The translations under genes and the position numbers were made by a program. A DNA stretch of 64,000 nt from the NCBI GenBank assembly GCA_937927945.1, contig CALEYW010000019.1, positions 6,953 to 70,952 on the forward strand. Reading direction: 5' to 3'. This document shows, piece by piece, positions 47,431 through 56,103 of the stretch. The notes below the pieces were generated by a model, which was not told the DNA's origin, searched no databases, and was given only the letters and a program-made list of their open reading frames with translations. Source of the DNA: an uncultured candidate division WPS-2 bacterium (GTDB taxonomy: Bacteria; Vulcanimicrobiota; Vulcanimicrobiia; Vulcanimicrobiales; Vulcanimicrobiaceae). Position 1 is the stretch's first letter. Each line of letters begins with the position of its first letter.

Positions 47431-49583
47431 GCTGCCACCGCCATCACCAACGCCTCGAACAGCGCCCGAGCTGGGGCGAGCATCTCGGGACACTCGTCTC
47501 CAAACTGCGCGACGTCGTCGACGTCGGCCATCACGAGTCCGAGCGCATCGCGGTACTGCTCGACGACTTCCGCAAGCGCCGTCCCCGAGGCTCCCGTCAT
47601 CGCGACGAGAGCACGCTCGAGCCCAACGCCTTCGAGATCCTCGACGTCGCGGCCGAGGATCGTCAACACGGTCGCGACCGCCGAGCGCAACCGCGGCGTA
47701 CCGAAATCGAATCCCGATGCGCCGAAGACGTCGCACACCTTGTACGACTCCAGACGGGCAGACACGACCGCTTCGGACTCCGAACGGATCCCCGCGAGCG
47801 CGGCGTCCGCGCCAGTGTTCGACGACCCGACCGGCAGAAACTCGCGAACCGCCAGGACGTGCATCCCGAGCGGCGTCGCGGCGCTCGGTCCGTCTTGGCC
47901 GAACCAGGCGCTCCAGCGAGCCGCCGCGATCGCCGAGACCGCGTAGCGCACCGAAAGGCTCGTATCGTCTTCCACCGAGACATCGGCGCTCGTCTCGTTG
48001 GTCGTTGCCAATGCTGCGGGCGGCGCGACGGAAGCGCGCGTCGGTGCGGCTTCCGCATCCGGCTGCGGCGCTACGACCTCGGGCGCGGCTTCGAACGACG
48101 TGGTGGTATCTACCGCGACGACCGTCGGCGCCGGTAGGAGCGCATCGGCCCGCACACCGCCCACGAGATCGGCGACGGCCTCGGCGATGACCGTCACGCC
48201 GTCTATCGTGACGTTGGCCGCGACTGCGGCGGACTGTGCCGCCGACGCGCGGATCTTCCACGCGATCGCGCGCTCCTCGGCGATTCCCAGCGGCCCGGCG
48301 TCGAAGCCGTCTCGCTCGACCGCGAGCGATCCGTCGAGCGCGAACCGAGCCTGCCCGTCTACCGTCAGACTGTCAACGACGCCGACGACACCCGGCACCG
48401 AGACGGCCGCGACCCGGACCGACGTCGCGACGCCGTCCCCGGTGTTTCGCAGGAACAGCTGCACCGCATGAGCCTGCGTATCGTCGGCAGCACCCACGGT
48501 CAGGCTTGCGAGCACGCGCGAAGCCCCGGTCACCTTGATCGAGGTGCCGTCCGCCTGCACTGTACCGCCCGATGCGAACCCTTCCATCGGCACCGAGACC
48601 GATTGCTCCGCCGACGGCGCCGCGATGACCACACCTTCGATGAGTCGACTTGCCTCCGCAAACGGCGGCAGCGTTCCGAACTGCACGGCTAAGGCGTTGT
48701 CGTCGTCCGCACCAGCCCACGCGATGCCTTGACTCGACACGCGAACGACGACGTCGCGCACCACGTCCGTTCCGCGTGCCTTCACCGCCAGCACGCCCAT
48801 CACACGGTCGCCGTACCGATACGTGCGGTTCTCGATGATCTTCAGCTTCGCCGTCGCGCGCGCTCCAGAGCGCACCAACAAAGACACCGGATCCAGGTCG
48901 AATCGCGCATCGCCGATCGCAATCCAACCGGCGAACGCGACCTCGCGCCCGTCCGGAGACACGGGCGCGACTTTAACCTTTACGTCGCGCACGAACCGGT
49001 CGCCGACGTCGACGCGTTCGATCGGGATGACGATCGTACGCTCCCCCGCAGCGTTGACTTCGCGCCACGAAGCGGCACCGGCGTCCATCGTGATGTTCTG
49101 CGGCACCTCGAGGTGCAGCCGAACGTCTTGAGCGACCACCGTTCCATCGTTCGTCCCGGCGATCGTCAGGGTCAGATCGCCGGCGGGCGCGGACTCACTG
49201 CGCGACAAGCGCAAGCGCGATCGCGCGGCCAGAAACTTCGGCTCCCCGACCAGCTCGATCGGCGCAGTCTGCGACTCGCTACCGACCTCGACCGTCAGCG
49301 AGGCGCTCGACGTCGTCACCGGTACGTCCGCGCGCATCGTCACCGACAGCGCCACCGGCACCTCGAGGTGTCCGAGCGAGAGATGCGCCCCGGCCGTACC
49401 GCGCTGCAGCTTCGCCGCCAGCGGCGTCCCGTCGAGAAGCGTTGCGCGCGCGCCGGTGATCCGAGCGCCGTCAGCCGCGCGCAGCGCGACGACGACGTCG
49501 CCTGGCGCCGCCGGCGCGAACTCGACCGCGGCCGTGACGTTCGACTCGGCATGCAGCGCCGGAATACGATCAATGCGAAGCAC
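47427..49583 (-). CDS. Large multi-domain beta-sandwich protein of the pilus unit
   Basis: A 718-residue protein. GTG 49583 (VLRIDRIPALHAESN) is chosen for its AAGGAG ribosome site; it overlaps the end of the secretin gene by 14 bases. Residues about 10-520 read as repeated Ig-like/CARDB-type beta domains (GDLTLTIAGTNDGTVVAQDV, AVQLFLRNTGDGVATSVRV). A Pro/Ala linker and a helical C-terminal domain follow. There is no signal peptide, which is odd for such domains. No known pilus component is matched. Confidence 0.6.
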   Translation of the reverse strand: MLRIDRIPALHAESNVTAAVEFAPAAPGDVVVALRAADGARITGARATLLDGTPLAAKLQRGTAGAHLSLGHLEVPVALSVTMRADVPVTTSSASLTVEVGSESQTAPIELVGEPKFLAARSRLRLSRSESAPAGDLTLTIAGTNDGTVVAQDVRLHLEVPQNITMDAGAASWREVNAAGERTIVIPIERVDVGDRFVRDVKVKVAPVSPDGREVAFAGWIAIGDARFDLDPVSLLVRSGARATAKLKIIENRTYRYGDRVMGVLAVKARGTDVVRDVVVRVSSQGIAWAGADDDNALAVQFGTLPPFAEASRLIEGVVIAAPSAEQSVSVPMEGFASGGTVQADGTSIKVTGASRVLASLTVGAADDTQAHAVQLFLRNTGDGVATSVRVAAVSVPGVVGVVDSLTVDGQARFALDGSLAVERDGFDAGPLGIAEERAIAWKIRASAAQSAAVAANVTIDGVTVIAEAVADLVGGVRADALLPAPTVVAVDTTTSFEAAPEVVAPQPDAEAAPTRASVAPPAALATTNETSADVSVEDDTSLSVRYAVSAIAAARWSAWFGQDGPSAATPLGMHVLAVREFLPVGSSNTGADAALAGIRSESEAVVSARLESYKVCDVFGASGFDFGTPRLRSAVATVLTILGRDVEDLEGVGLERALVAMTGASGTALAEVVEQYRDALGLVMADVDDVAQFGDECPEMLAPARALFEALVMAVAA

Positions 49584-50976
49584 TGGTAGGGGCTCCTTTC
49601 TCCAGCGTAACGCCGAGATGCGGACGGATTGCGAAAATGATTTGATCCTTGGTCGAGCTCTTGACGCGGTTACGGAAGATCCCACCAAGAATCGGAATAT
49701 GAATCAGCCCGGGCACAGCACGCACGGTGTCCGAGGTGACATCGCTGTAGAGCCCGGCGAGGATGATCGGTTCCCCGTCCTGCACACGGAAGCGGCTCTC
49801 GACCGTCCGCGTCCCGACGATGGGGTATTGCGTGACCGGTTCGAGGCCCGTGATTTGCGAGTATGTCGTCACGAGATCGGTCAAAATGCTGCCGTCGGCG
49901 CCGATGCTCGGCTTGATCTGCAGCTGCACGCCGATCTGCAAGAACTGCACCTGCGTGCTTCCGACCAGGCCGCCCGTCGACGTTTGAATCGGATACTGTG
50001 AGCCGACCAGGATTTTCCCCGTGTCGCCGTTGTTCACGGTGACGTACGGGTTGGCAAGCACCTGCGCTTTGCCCGACCCGACGAGCGCGTTGATCGTCGC
50101 GTTGATCGGGAGCGCCCGGTTTGCGAAACTGATGAACGCCGAGCCAACGGCCGGCTTCCCGGTCGAGTCATAGCCACCCAACAGTACGCCCGTGTTCGAG
50201 CTGTTGTCGTCTTCCACGTCGAGCACCTGAACGTCGAACCGAACCTGCGGAGCCGCGCGGTCGATCATCACAAGCGCTGCCCGAATCCGGCCCACCGACG
50301 CATCGGAACCGCGAATGAACAGTTGACTGCGCGGGTCATCCGCCACGATCGTCGTCGACGCATCGGCGTAATCAGAAGCCGTGAGCAGTCGCGCAGCCTC
50401 GGTAGCCGAAATGAAGCGCAGCCCGACGATTGTAGATGCAGGCAGCGCCGCGCCCGGATCCGCCGTCAGCCCCGCCACAACGTCACGAGCTCGCTTCACC
50501 GCCGCGGGCGAACCCGACACGACGATCGCCTTCCCGTTGGGGGCCGCGACGATCACCGCGCTTGGAATAGCCACCTGCAGCGACGCGACGACGGATTGCG
50601 CGTTCGCGCCGTTCGTCTGAATCGACACCGTCTGCACGTTCGCCGCCGAATCGAGGCTCGTCCCGACGCTAGCGGCGGGAACCAGCCGGATCACGCCGTC
50701 ACGGACGATCTCGTTCAGCCCGTAGGACTGCTCGAGCGCATCTAAGACCGTGCGCGCTCCGACGTTGACCATCCGGAACGTGACTCGCGCCTGAGACACA
50801 TTCGCATCGCAGATGATGCTGATGCGTGCCTGCGTCGCAAGCAGCCTGACGACGTCGACGAGCGGCACATCGCGCACGTCGATCGTCACGAGACTCTGCG
50901 CGCGCGCCGGCGGCGCGGATGTGACCAGGATAGAACTCGCCGCAACCACCGCGACGAATGAACGGAGTAGGTTCAC
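49570..50976 (-). CDS. pilQ: Secretin (PilQ/GspD family)
   Basis: A 468-residue outer-membrane secretin that forms the pilus exit channel. Signal peptide ending ARA-Q; N-terminal N-domains including VTIDVRDVPLVDVVRLLATQ and repeated KH-like ALxxxDRAAPQVRFDVQVLDVE. The C-terminal secretin domain has ANPYVTVNNGDTGKILVGSQ and VESRFRVQDGEPIILAGLYS, then VPGLIHIPILGGIF. Shorter than many PilQ proteins (no AMIN domains). GTG overlaps the PilP-like stop (GTGA). Confidence 0.92.
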   Translation of the reverse strand: MNLLRSFVAVVAASSILVTSAPPARAQSLVTIDVRDVPLVDVVRLLATQARISIICDANVSQARVTFRMVNVGARTVLDALEQSYGLNEIVRDGVIRLVPAASVGTSLDSAANVQTVSIQTNGANAQSVVASLQVAIPSAVIVAAPNGKAIVVSGSPAAVKRARDVVAGLTADPGAALPASTIVGLRFISATEAARLLTASDYADASTTIVADDPRSQLFIRGSDASVGRIRAALVMIDRAAPQVRFDVQVLDVEDDNSSNTGVLLGGYDSTGKPAVGSAFISFANRALPINATINALVGSGKAQVLANPYVTVNNGDTGKILVGSQYPIQTSTGGLVGSTQVQFLQIGVQLQIKPSIGADGSILTDLVTTYSQITGLEPVTQYPIVGTRTVESRFRVQDGEPIILAGLYSDVTSDTVRAVPGLIHIPILGGIFRNRVKSSTKDQIIFAIRPHLGVTLEKGAPTSASH

Positions 50977-51836
50977 GGGTGACCTCCGGGCTGCAAGACT
51001 TGATTCGGGCTCGTGCCCGGGGAGACAACGGGCGGACTCGGCAGTGCGGTCGGGAACAGCGTCCCGCTCGTCGGCGGGGTCTGCTGGACCGGCGTGCCGT
51101 TCGGGTTCGTCAGAACCGTGCGGCCGAAACCCGACACGCCCGTCGTCGACCGCGTGGCAGACGGGACCGATGCGCCATGCTGGGCGCCGCCTGCGCTCTC
51201 GCCGAACTCCGCGCGCGGCGCGCCTTGAACGCCCGGGCTCGAGGCTGCACCGGGTCCGGCGCTCGGCGCCGGCGTCGGCTCGGCCCGGTTTGCCGTTGTA
51301 AGGCCCGGCGTGACGGCGCTACCGCGACTCGCGTCGAGCGAGATCTGCGCACCGTTTGCGAGCACCACCATCTTGTCCGTGATCTTGGCGATGACGCTAC
51401 CTGCCAGCGGATCCCCCGCTCGCGCGACGCGCACGGTCCCGCCGTCCTCGACTAAAGCGTACGCGTCGGAATCGCTGACGATCGTCGCCATGATGCCGAC
51501 GTTGGCGGCCGCGCCACCGAGCGAGGCTACGTCGGGTACGTTCGTCGACGGGAACTGGCCGCCGGCCACCGCAGGCGGGACTTGCTGGCCGGCAACAGCG
51601 GTCGCGTTCTTTCCATTTCCGCCGGGCGGCCGCGTAAAGGACGCGTCGGCAGCGAACGGATCGCGCGCGGGAATGTTCAACGGCCGCAGCGGCGGCGGCG
51701 CGGCCGGAACGCTTCCGATCGAAACCTGGGCGCTACCATCCGGCGCGCCTACCGTGACACGTACCGCGAGTGATACGAACCAGACCGTCGCAAGCACGCC
51801 GGCGCCGAGCATGCTCGCGCCTCGCATGATTTTCAT
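50973..51836 (-). CDS. pilP: PilP/GspC-like periplasmic pilus protein
   Basis: A 287-residue inner-membrane-anchored protein (segment MLGAGVLATVWFVSLAVRV). ARDPFAADASF is the usual PilP/GspC lead-in, and YALVEDGGTVRVARAGDPLAGSVIAKITDK (about 128-157) is the small beta domain that links the alignment complex to the secretin. A long Ala/Pro/Ser-rich tail follows. ATGA overlap with the PilO-like gene and GTGA overlap with the secretin gene. Confidence 0.75.
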   Translation of the reverse strand: MKIMRGASMLGAGVLATVWFVSLAVRVTVGAPDGSAQVSIGSVPAAPPPLRPLNIPARDPFAADASFTRPPGGNGKNATAVAGQQVPPAVAGGQFPSTNVPDVASLGGAAANVGIMATIVSDSDAYALVEDGGTVRVARAGDPLAGSVIAKITDKMVVLANGAQISLDASRGSAVTPGLTTANRAEPTPAPSAGPGAASSPGVQGAPRAEFGESAGGAQHGASVPSATRSTTGVSGFGRTVLTNPNGTPVQQTPPTSGTLFPTALPSPPVVSPGTSPNQVLQPGGHP

Positions 51837-52459
51837 ACCCGAAGGGCCTCTCGCAGCTTCGCCTGGTCGATAACCAGGACGTCGAACTCGACCGTGGCGC
51901 GCAGTTGCTCGTTCTGTGTCAGTCCCACGCCGCTCACGCGCACGAGCTCCGGGAAACCACCGAGTCCGTCGACGAAACGCAGGATCCCGGGAAGCCTCCC
52001 CGTGATGGTGACGGAGCGCGGCAGCCTCATCCCCGGCACGCTCGAGACGATCTCAGCATTCGCTGTCACCGGCGCCGCGCTCGCGCCGGGCGCCGGCGAC
52101 GGCGCTGGCGTCGGCGTAGCCAGCGGCGCGAGCGCCACCGCCGTACCCTTTGCCGCGAACGCAGACAGCGTCACGCCGCAGCGCTTCGCAAGTGCCGTCA
52201 GGTCGGTCAGCAGATGCGCTTCGGTTATCGGTGCGTCCAGCGCCTTGAGCCCGCGCAGCCGAATCGCGATCGCGTGCCGTTCCGCTTCGATACGAGGCTG
52301 GATTGCCTGACGCGCCGTGATCGTCGCGACCTGCGTCTCATCAAGCTGCACGCGCTGCTGTATCACGGCAAGCTGCGCCGACGTCGGCTTCAAGTAGCCG
52401 TTGAAAGCGATGAGCAGCGCTAGGATCGCCAAGCCGGCGGGCGCGAGCCGAACCTTCAC
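51833..52459 (-). CDS. pilO: PilO-like alignment protein
   Basis: A 208-residue inner-membrane protein. One membrane segment (LAPAGLAILALLIAFNGYL), a coiled-coil stretch (about 28-65), then a ferredoxin-like fold (AHLLTDLTALAKRCGVTLSA, RSVTITGRLPGILRFVDGL) typical of PilO. GTG at 52459 overlaps the PilM-PilN stop (GTGA), which fixes the start. Confidence 0.82.
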   Translation of the reverse strand: MKVRLAPAGLAILALLIAFNGYLKPTSAQLAVIQQRVQLDETQVATITARQAIQPRIEAERHAIAIRLRGLKALDAPITEAHLLTDLTALAKRCGVTLSAFAAKGTAVALAPLATPTPAPSPAPGASAAPVTANAEIVSSVPGMRLPRSVTITGRLPGILRFVDGLGGFPELVRVSGVGLTQNEQLRATVEFDVLVIDQAKLREALRV

Positions 52460-53790
52460 TGTCCGACGCTCCGCTGCAGCACGACGGTATACCCCAAGCG
52501 CCCGTTCGACTCGGACGTTCCGTTCACGCTGGGCGCGAACCCAGCCTGAGCCAGCGATCCGACCAACGCGGCTACGTCGGGGTAGCCGCCGGCGTGACCC
52601 GCAAGGCTCCACCCGTTCTGGTCCGCGGTGAGCGACGTCGCCGACGTACCCGGTCGCAACCGCGAGCTGATCGCGGCGACTTCGCGAGCCGCGAGCGGCC
52701 CCGACCTGCGCGTCGCATCGACCGTGATGACGATGCTGCGCGCGATCGCGACGTCACTCGTCATTCTATCGAGCTCCGCCGCTTTCGCTTGCGCGAACGC
52801 GATCTGCTTCTCTAATCCAACGGCGCGCGCCGTCAATTCGTGCAGCGACTCGTACCGCCACGCCACCAAGCCAAGCGCGATAAGAACTCCCGCCGCAACG
52901 ACACCTACGTCTGAGAGGTCCAGACGCGACCTCGTCGTCGCAAGCAACGCCGCGAACTCCGAGTGCTTCTCTGCAAAGTTGACGCACAGCCGCCGGCCTC
53001 CGCCACGCACGGCCCGCGACGCGATCCCGCACGGCAGCGCCCACGCGGACCTCGCCGGATCCACCGCGAGCTCAAACGCCACCACCCGGCCGACGGCGAG
53101 CTTTGCCGCCAGGCGCGACGCAATGCGGTCGTGCGGGTCGTCGACGGCAACCACGTTAACGTCAGCAAACCCGACTTTCGACGATTCGATGAAGGCATCG
53201 GCGATATTCGCCACGATCGCGTCGTCGGACTGACCCGACGCAGCGCTCGGCCACGGAAAGACGCCCAGCTGAACCTGCTCGCCGCCGTCGACGACGAGCC
53301 GAACCTTCTCCTCATCGACGAGGACAAGCGCCTGCGCTTCGGCCGGAATGACCGCGGCCCACGCGAACGCCTCGTGATCCAGAAACGTCAACCGCGCACC
53401 CGCCTCACGGCAGACAGACGTGACTTCCGCGACCGCGGTGCGCCGCACCGCGGCGATGTAGCTCACCTTCGACCGACCCTCGACCACGCGAATCGGATCG
53501 TTCGGCTCGAAGCCGAGCGCCTCTGCGCGAAACCGCGCCGTCTTTTCACGCTCGCGTCCGAACACATGCTCCTGGCCCGGCAGGCGCGCAAGCGCGACGT
53601 CGGGCGGCGAGAGCGTCATTGCGACGTCGCTCGTCTCCGAGATCGCAACCAACTCGCGCAGCGCCGAGGCCAGATCGCCCTCGCGTACCGGCCGCTCGAA
53701 AAAGCCGTGAATGGTCGCGGCTTTTCCAGTTCGGCTTATCGCGACGCCGCGCAAGACGGACCCGTCAACCGCACAACCAAGAACCTTCAC
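52456..53790 (-). CDS. pilM: PilM-PilN fusion
   Basis: A 444-residue protein joining two usually separate alignment proteins. Residues 1-290 are an actin-like ATPase-fold PilM (VKVLGCAVDGSVLRGVAIS, ALVLVDEEKVRLVVDGGEQ). After a membrane segment (VGVVAAGVLIALGLVAWRYE, about 315-335), residues 335-444 form a PilN part with coiled coil and the TSLTADQNGWSLAGHAGGYP fold. PilM is cytoplasmic and PilN periplasmic, so the fusion crosses the membrane once. GTG overlaps the prepilin-peptidase stop. Confidence 0.8.
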   Translation of the reverse strand: MKVLGCAVDGSVLRGVAISRTGKAATIHGFFERPVREGDLASALRELVAISETSDVAMTLSPPDVALARLPGQEHVFGREREKTARFRAEALGFEPNDPIRVVEGRSKVSYIAAVRRTAVAEVTSVCREAGARLTFLDHEAFAWAAVIPAEAQALVLVDEEKVRLVVDGGEQVQLGVFPWPSAASGQSDDAIVANIADAFIESSKVGFADVNVVAVDDPHDRIASRLAAKLAVGRVVAFELAVDPARSAWALPCGIASRAVRGGGRRLCVNFAEKHSEFAALLATTRSRLDLSDVGVVAAGVLIALGLVAWRYESLHELTARAVGLEKQIAFAQAKAAELDRMTSDVAIARSIVITVDATRRSGPLAAREVAAISSRLRPGTSATSLTADQNGWSLAGHAGGYPDVAALVGSLAQAGFAPSVNGTSESNGRLGYTVVLQRSVGQ

Positions 53791-54365
53791 CGTTGCACTC
53801 CCACCGTGGACGCGACCATGACGGCCACCATGCCGACATAAGTAAGCAAAGCCATCGGGACGCGAACGCGCCGGCTCACCACACGCGCAACGATCAACCC
53901 GACGACGACGAACGACCCGATGATCGAGCCGGCCGCGACGACCTGCACTCCGACCACAACGCCGAGAGCACAGCCGACGATCGCCCAGCTCGTGACGTCG
54001 CCGAAGCCAAAGCCGCGGCGCCGCGTCGCGAGGTGCAACACCAGCCCAAAGCCACCGAGCGCTAACGCGCCCGCCGCGGCTTCGGCTACGCGCCCTTCGA
54101 TAATCGTGCTCGCGACAACCAGCGCGCCGGCGAATAGCGATACCGGCAGATACACACGTCGCGTCAGCGCATCGGTCCACGCACACGTCGCCGCGTACGC
54201 AAGCGCGATCGCCGCCGCGCCAGCGGGATGAACGATCCATGCGGTGACGATGAAGGTCGACAGGATCAGCCCCGCAGCGATGAACCCGCGCAAGTCGTCT
54301 CCGACCATCCTCGAGCGCCACACGGCCAGCGCCGCAAATGGCACCGCGAATCCCACGGCAATCAC
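53787..54365 (-). CDS. pilD: Prepilin peptidase (type A24, peptidase domain only)
   Basis: A 192-residue membrane protease that cleaves prepilin leaders. The two catalytic aspartates are in AWTDALTRRVY and FGFGDV, within about six membrane segments. The N-terminal methyltransferase domain of full PilD is absent, as in TadV/FlaK-type enzymes. The GTG at 54365 overlaps the preceding stop (GTGA). Its substrate is presumably the pilin at 55530. Confidence 0.85.
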   Translation of the reverse strand: MIAVGFAVPFAALAVWRSRMVGDDLRGFIAAGLILSTFIVTAWIVHPAGAAAIALAYAATCAWTDALTRRVYLPVSLFAGALVVASTIIEGRVAEAAAGALALGGFGLVLHLATRRRGFGFGDVTSWAIVGCALGVVVGVQVVAAGSIIGSFVVVGLIVARVVSRRVRVPMALLTYVGMVAVMVASTVGVQR

Positions 54366-54880
54366 GTGGGTCTCGCGAATCGCGCGAACTCTCGCGCCTC
54401 GTTCACGTGACCAAGACTGAGCGCGATGCGGAATGCCATATCGTTCATACGCCAGTCGCTCCGCCGCATGCGTGCGAGCCGCTCTACGTCCGCGAACGCT
54501 TCTTGCCGGCGGTGCAAATGCAACAGACACAACGCGCGGTCCCATCGGACGTTGTAGCTATCGGGATGGCGCGCGAGATGAGCGCTCGTGAGCGCGACGC
54601 CTTGCTCGAGCAGAACCCGCTGCCCCGTAAGCGAGGCAGCGAACGCGAAGCGATCCGCAGGGACCTCCCAGCCACTATCAAACCAAACCGCGCGCGCGTA
54701 GAACGTCAACGCGCGGTCCTGCTGTCCGCCGCGCAGCAAGTCGTCCCCTCGCGACACAAGACCCATCGCGATCCATCCGTGAAGAACGACCCCTGCCAGC
54801 GCGATCGCCACGATCGCCATGACGCAGCGGCGCCAAAGCGGGATCGGAGCGACCTCCATGAGATCAGACCAGGAGCGCAT
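54362..54880 (-). CDS. Membrane-anchored TPR-like protein
   Basis: A 172-residue protein with one N-terminal membrane segment (CVMAIVAIALAGVVLHGWIA). About three TPR-like helical pairs follow (GDDLLRGGQQDRALTFYARA, WDRALCLLHLHRRQEAFADV). It may act like PilF/PilW assembly factors, but this is inferred. The ATG at 54880 overlaps the ccdA end by 17 bases; an ATG seven codons later is an alternative. Confidence 0.65.
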   Translation of the reverse strand: MRSWSDLMEVAPIPLWRRCVMAIVAIALAGVVLHGWIAMGLVSRGDDLLRGGQQDRALTFYARAVWFDSGWEVPADRFAFAASLTGQRVLLEQGVALTSAHLARHPDSYNVRWDRALCLLHLHRRQEAFADVERLARMRRSDWRMNDMAFRIALSLGHVNEAREFARFARPT

Positions 54881-55526
54881 AGTACGCCCCCAGCGCCATC
54901 ATGCACGTGCCCGCGCCGACCTGCATCCCTTGCGCCCACCGGCTTGCCCACAGGCGACCGACCAGCGCGCGCCCGCCCGCCAGCGCGACCAACAGCGGCA
55001 CGGCGTGCCCGAGCCCGAAAACAGCCAACAATCCAGACCCCTGCGCGACGTTGCCGTGCGCTGACGTGTATGCCACGATGACAACAAGAATCGGAGTGCA
55101 GCACGGACTCACCATCAACGCGAAGCCGACGCCGGCAAGAAACGCGGCAGAAAACGCATTGCGCTCCGGCCGCTCGCGTACGTGTTCCTCGTGCCGATGC
55201 ACGTTCGCACCAACCAGCGTCACGATGCCGCCCGCGAGCGCCGCGACCGCGACGCCCGCGTAGATCCATGACGCATACCCAACGAGATCACGAACCAACG
55301 ATCCGACGACGCCGAAGAACGCGTACGTCGCGATCGTGCTACCGATGAACGCCGACCCGACGAGCACGGGATTTCGCGAGCGCAGCACAAGCGAAGACAG
55401 AGCCACGATTCGCGGTGACGTACACGGCCCAAGCGAAGACACGACGCCCGCGATGAACACGAGCGGCCATGCCCACGAGGATCCGTGCGCGACAAACCCC
55501 ATTGCCGCCGAATTGACGTCCGGCAC
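54864..55526 (-). CDS. ccdA: CcdA-type thiol-electron transporter
   Basis: A 220-residue polytopic membrane protein of the CcdA/DsbD family, which moves reducing power across the membrane. The paired motifs SLGPCTSPR (about 32-40) and VSPCCTPI (about 142-149) hold its redox cysteines. Six membrane segments. Its presence in a pilus operon suggests disulfide quality control of pilus proteins or of exported partners. It begins three bases after the pilin gene. Confidence 0.85.
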   Translation of the reverse strand: MPDVNSAAMGFVAHGSSWAWPLVFIAGVVSSLGPCTSPRIVALSSLVLRSRNPVLVGSAFIGSTIATYAFFGVVGSLVRDLVGYASWIYAGVAVAALAGGIVTLVGANVHRHEEHVRERPERNAFSAAFLAGVGFALMVSPCCTPILVVIVAYTSAHGNVAQGSGLLAVFGLGHAVPLLVALAGGRALVGRLWASRWAQGMQVGAGTCMMALGAYYALLV

Positions 55527-55529
55527 GTC

Positions 55530-56027
55530 TTACAGCGCCTTCAGCCCTGCCGTACGGCTATCGAACTGAATCGTTCCGGTCGTCTCGCTCGCACCGTTCG
55601 GTACTTCGCCCGCGAGCGTTTCCTTGGGATGCAAACCGGGGCACGTGATCGTGTAGTACTCGCCGACGGTCGCCGTTGCGGCGGTGTACGAATACTTGTA
55701 CGTCGCTACTCCGGTGTTGTCCGCGGGATCGGTCGGCGTTCCCGCCAGATACGAAACCGTCGTAACGGTTGGATTCGCGAACAGCGTCGTGTTCACGTCG
55801 GCGTTCGTGCCGGCCGGGTACTTCTGCGTCGCAGTATGGAACTGCTCGGCGGCGGTCGCGATCGTTCGCAGATTGTTCAGACAGATCCCGACGTTCGTCT
55901 GCTGTCGAGCTCCGGCGCCGTTCGCGAGCAGCATGAGTGCCAGCGCGGCGACGATCGAAACGACGATCAGGATTTCGGGAAGCGTGAAGCCCTCCTCGTA
56001 TAGAGTGGGCGTGGGGCGGTCTTGCAT
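55530..56027 (-). CDS. pilA: Type IV prepilin (major pilin-like)
   Basis: A 165-residue prepilin. The leader ends at EEG-F, followed by the conserved FTLPEILIVVSIVAALALML with Glu at position +5. The processed protein would have an alpha1 spine and a beta-rich head with two cysteines (GICLNN, TITCPGL) suited to a disulfide. It is the only pilin in the window. A purine-rich TTAGGAGGGGTTTAGGAGGGG lies upstream (56070-56090). Confidence 0.9.
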   Translation of the reverse strand: MQDRPTPTLYEEGFTLPEILIVVSIVAALALMLLANGAGARQQTNVGICLNNLRTIATAAEQFHTATQKYPAGTNADVNTTLFANPTVTTVSYLAGTPTDPADNTGVATYKYSYTAATATVGEYYTITCPGLHPKETLAGEVPNGASETTGTIQFDSRTAGLKAL

Positions 56028-56068
56028 GGGTATACCTCCTGGCCGCCCACTTCGCCGCGCCCACCGAC

Positions 56069-56090
56069 TCCCCTCCTAAACCCCTCCTAA
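56069..56090 (-). promoter_or_regulatory. Purine-rich block upstream of the pilin gene
   Basis: On the minus strand TTAGGAGGGG-TTTAGGAGGGG, two near-repeats within the 76-base gap between pilC and pilA, the largest gap of the unit. Similar blocks precede tupA (38405-38423) and the ligase-like gene (25208-25227). It could raise translation or mark a promoter for extra pilin expression. Confidence 0.35.
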
Positions 56091-56103
56091 TCGTAAACTC
56101 TGA

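Noticed and set aside
46303..48261. Long minus-strand frame of 652 codons
   Set aside because: Its first 277 codons are Arg/Gly-rich shadow of the 47427-49583 gene; the real start is the coupled ATG at 47430.
52456..54321. Start of the PilM-PilN gene at 54321
   Set aside because: The upstream part is antisense-like shadow of the prepilin peptidase gene; GTG 53790 overlaps the peptidase stop and begins the PilM fold.
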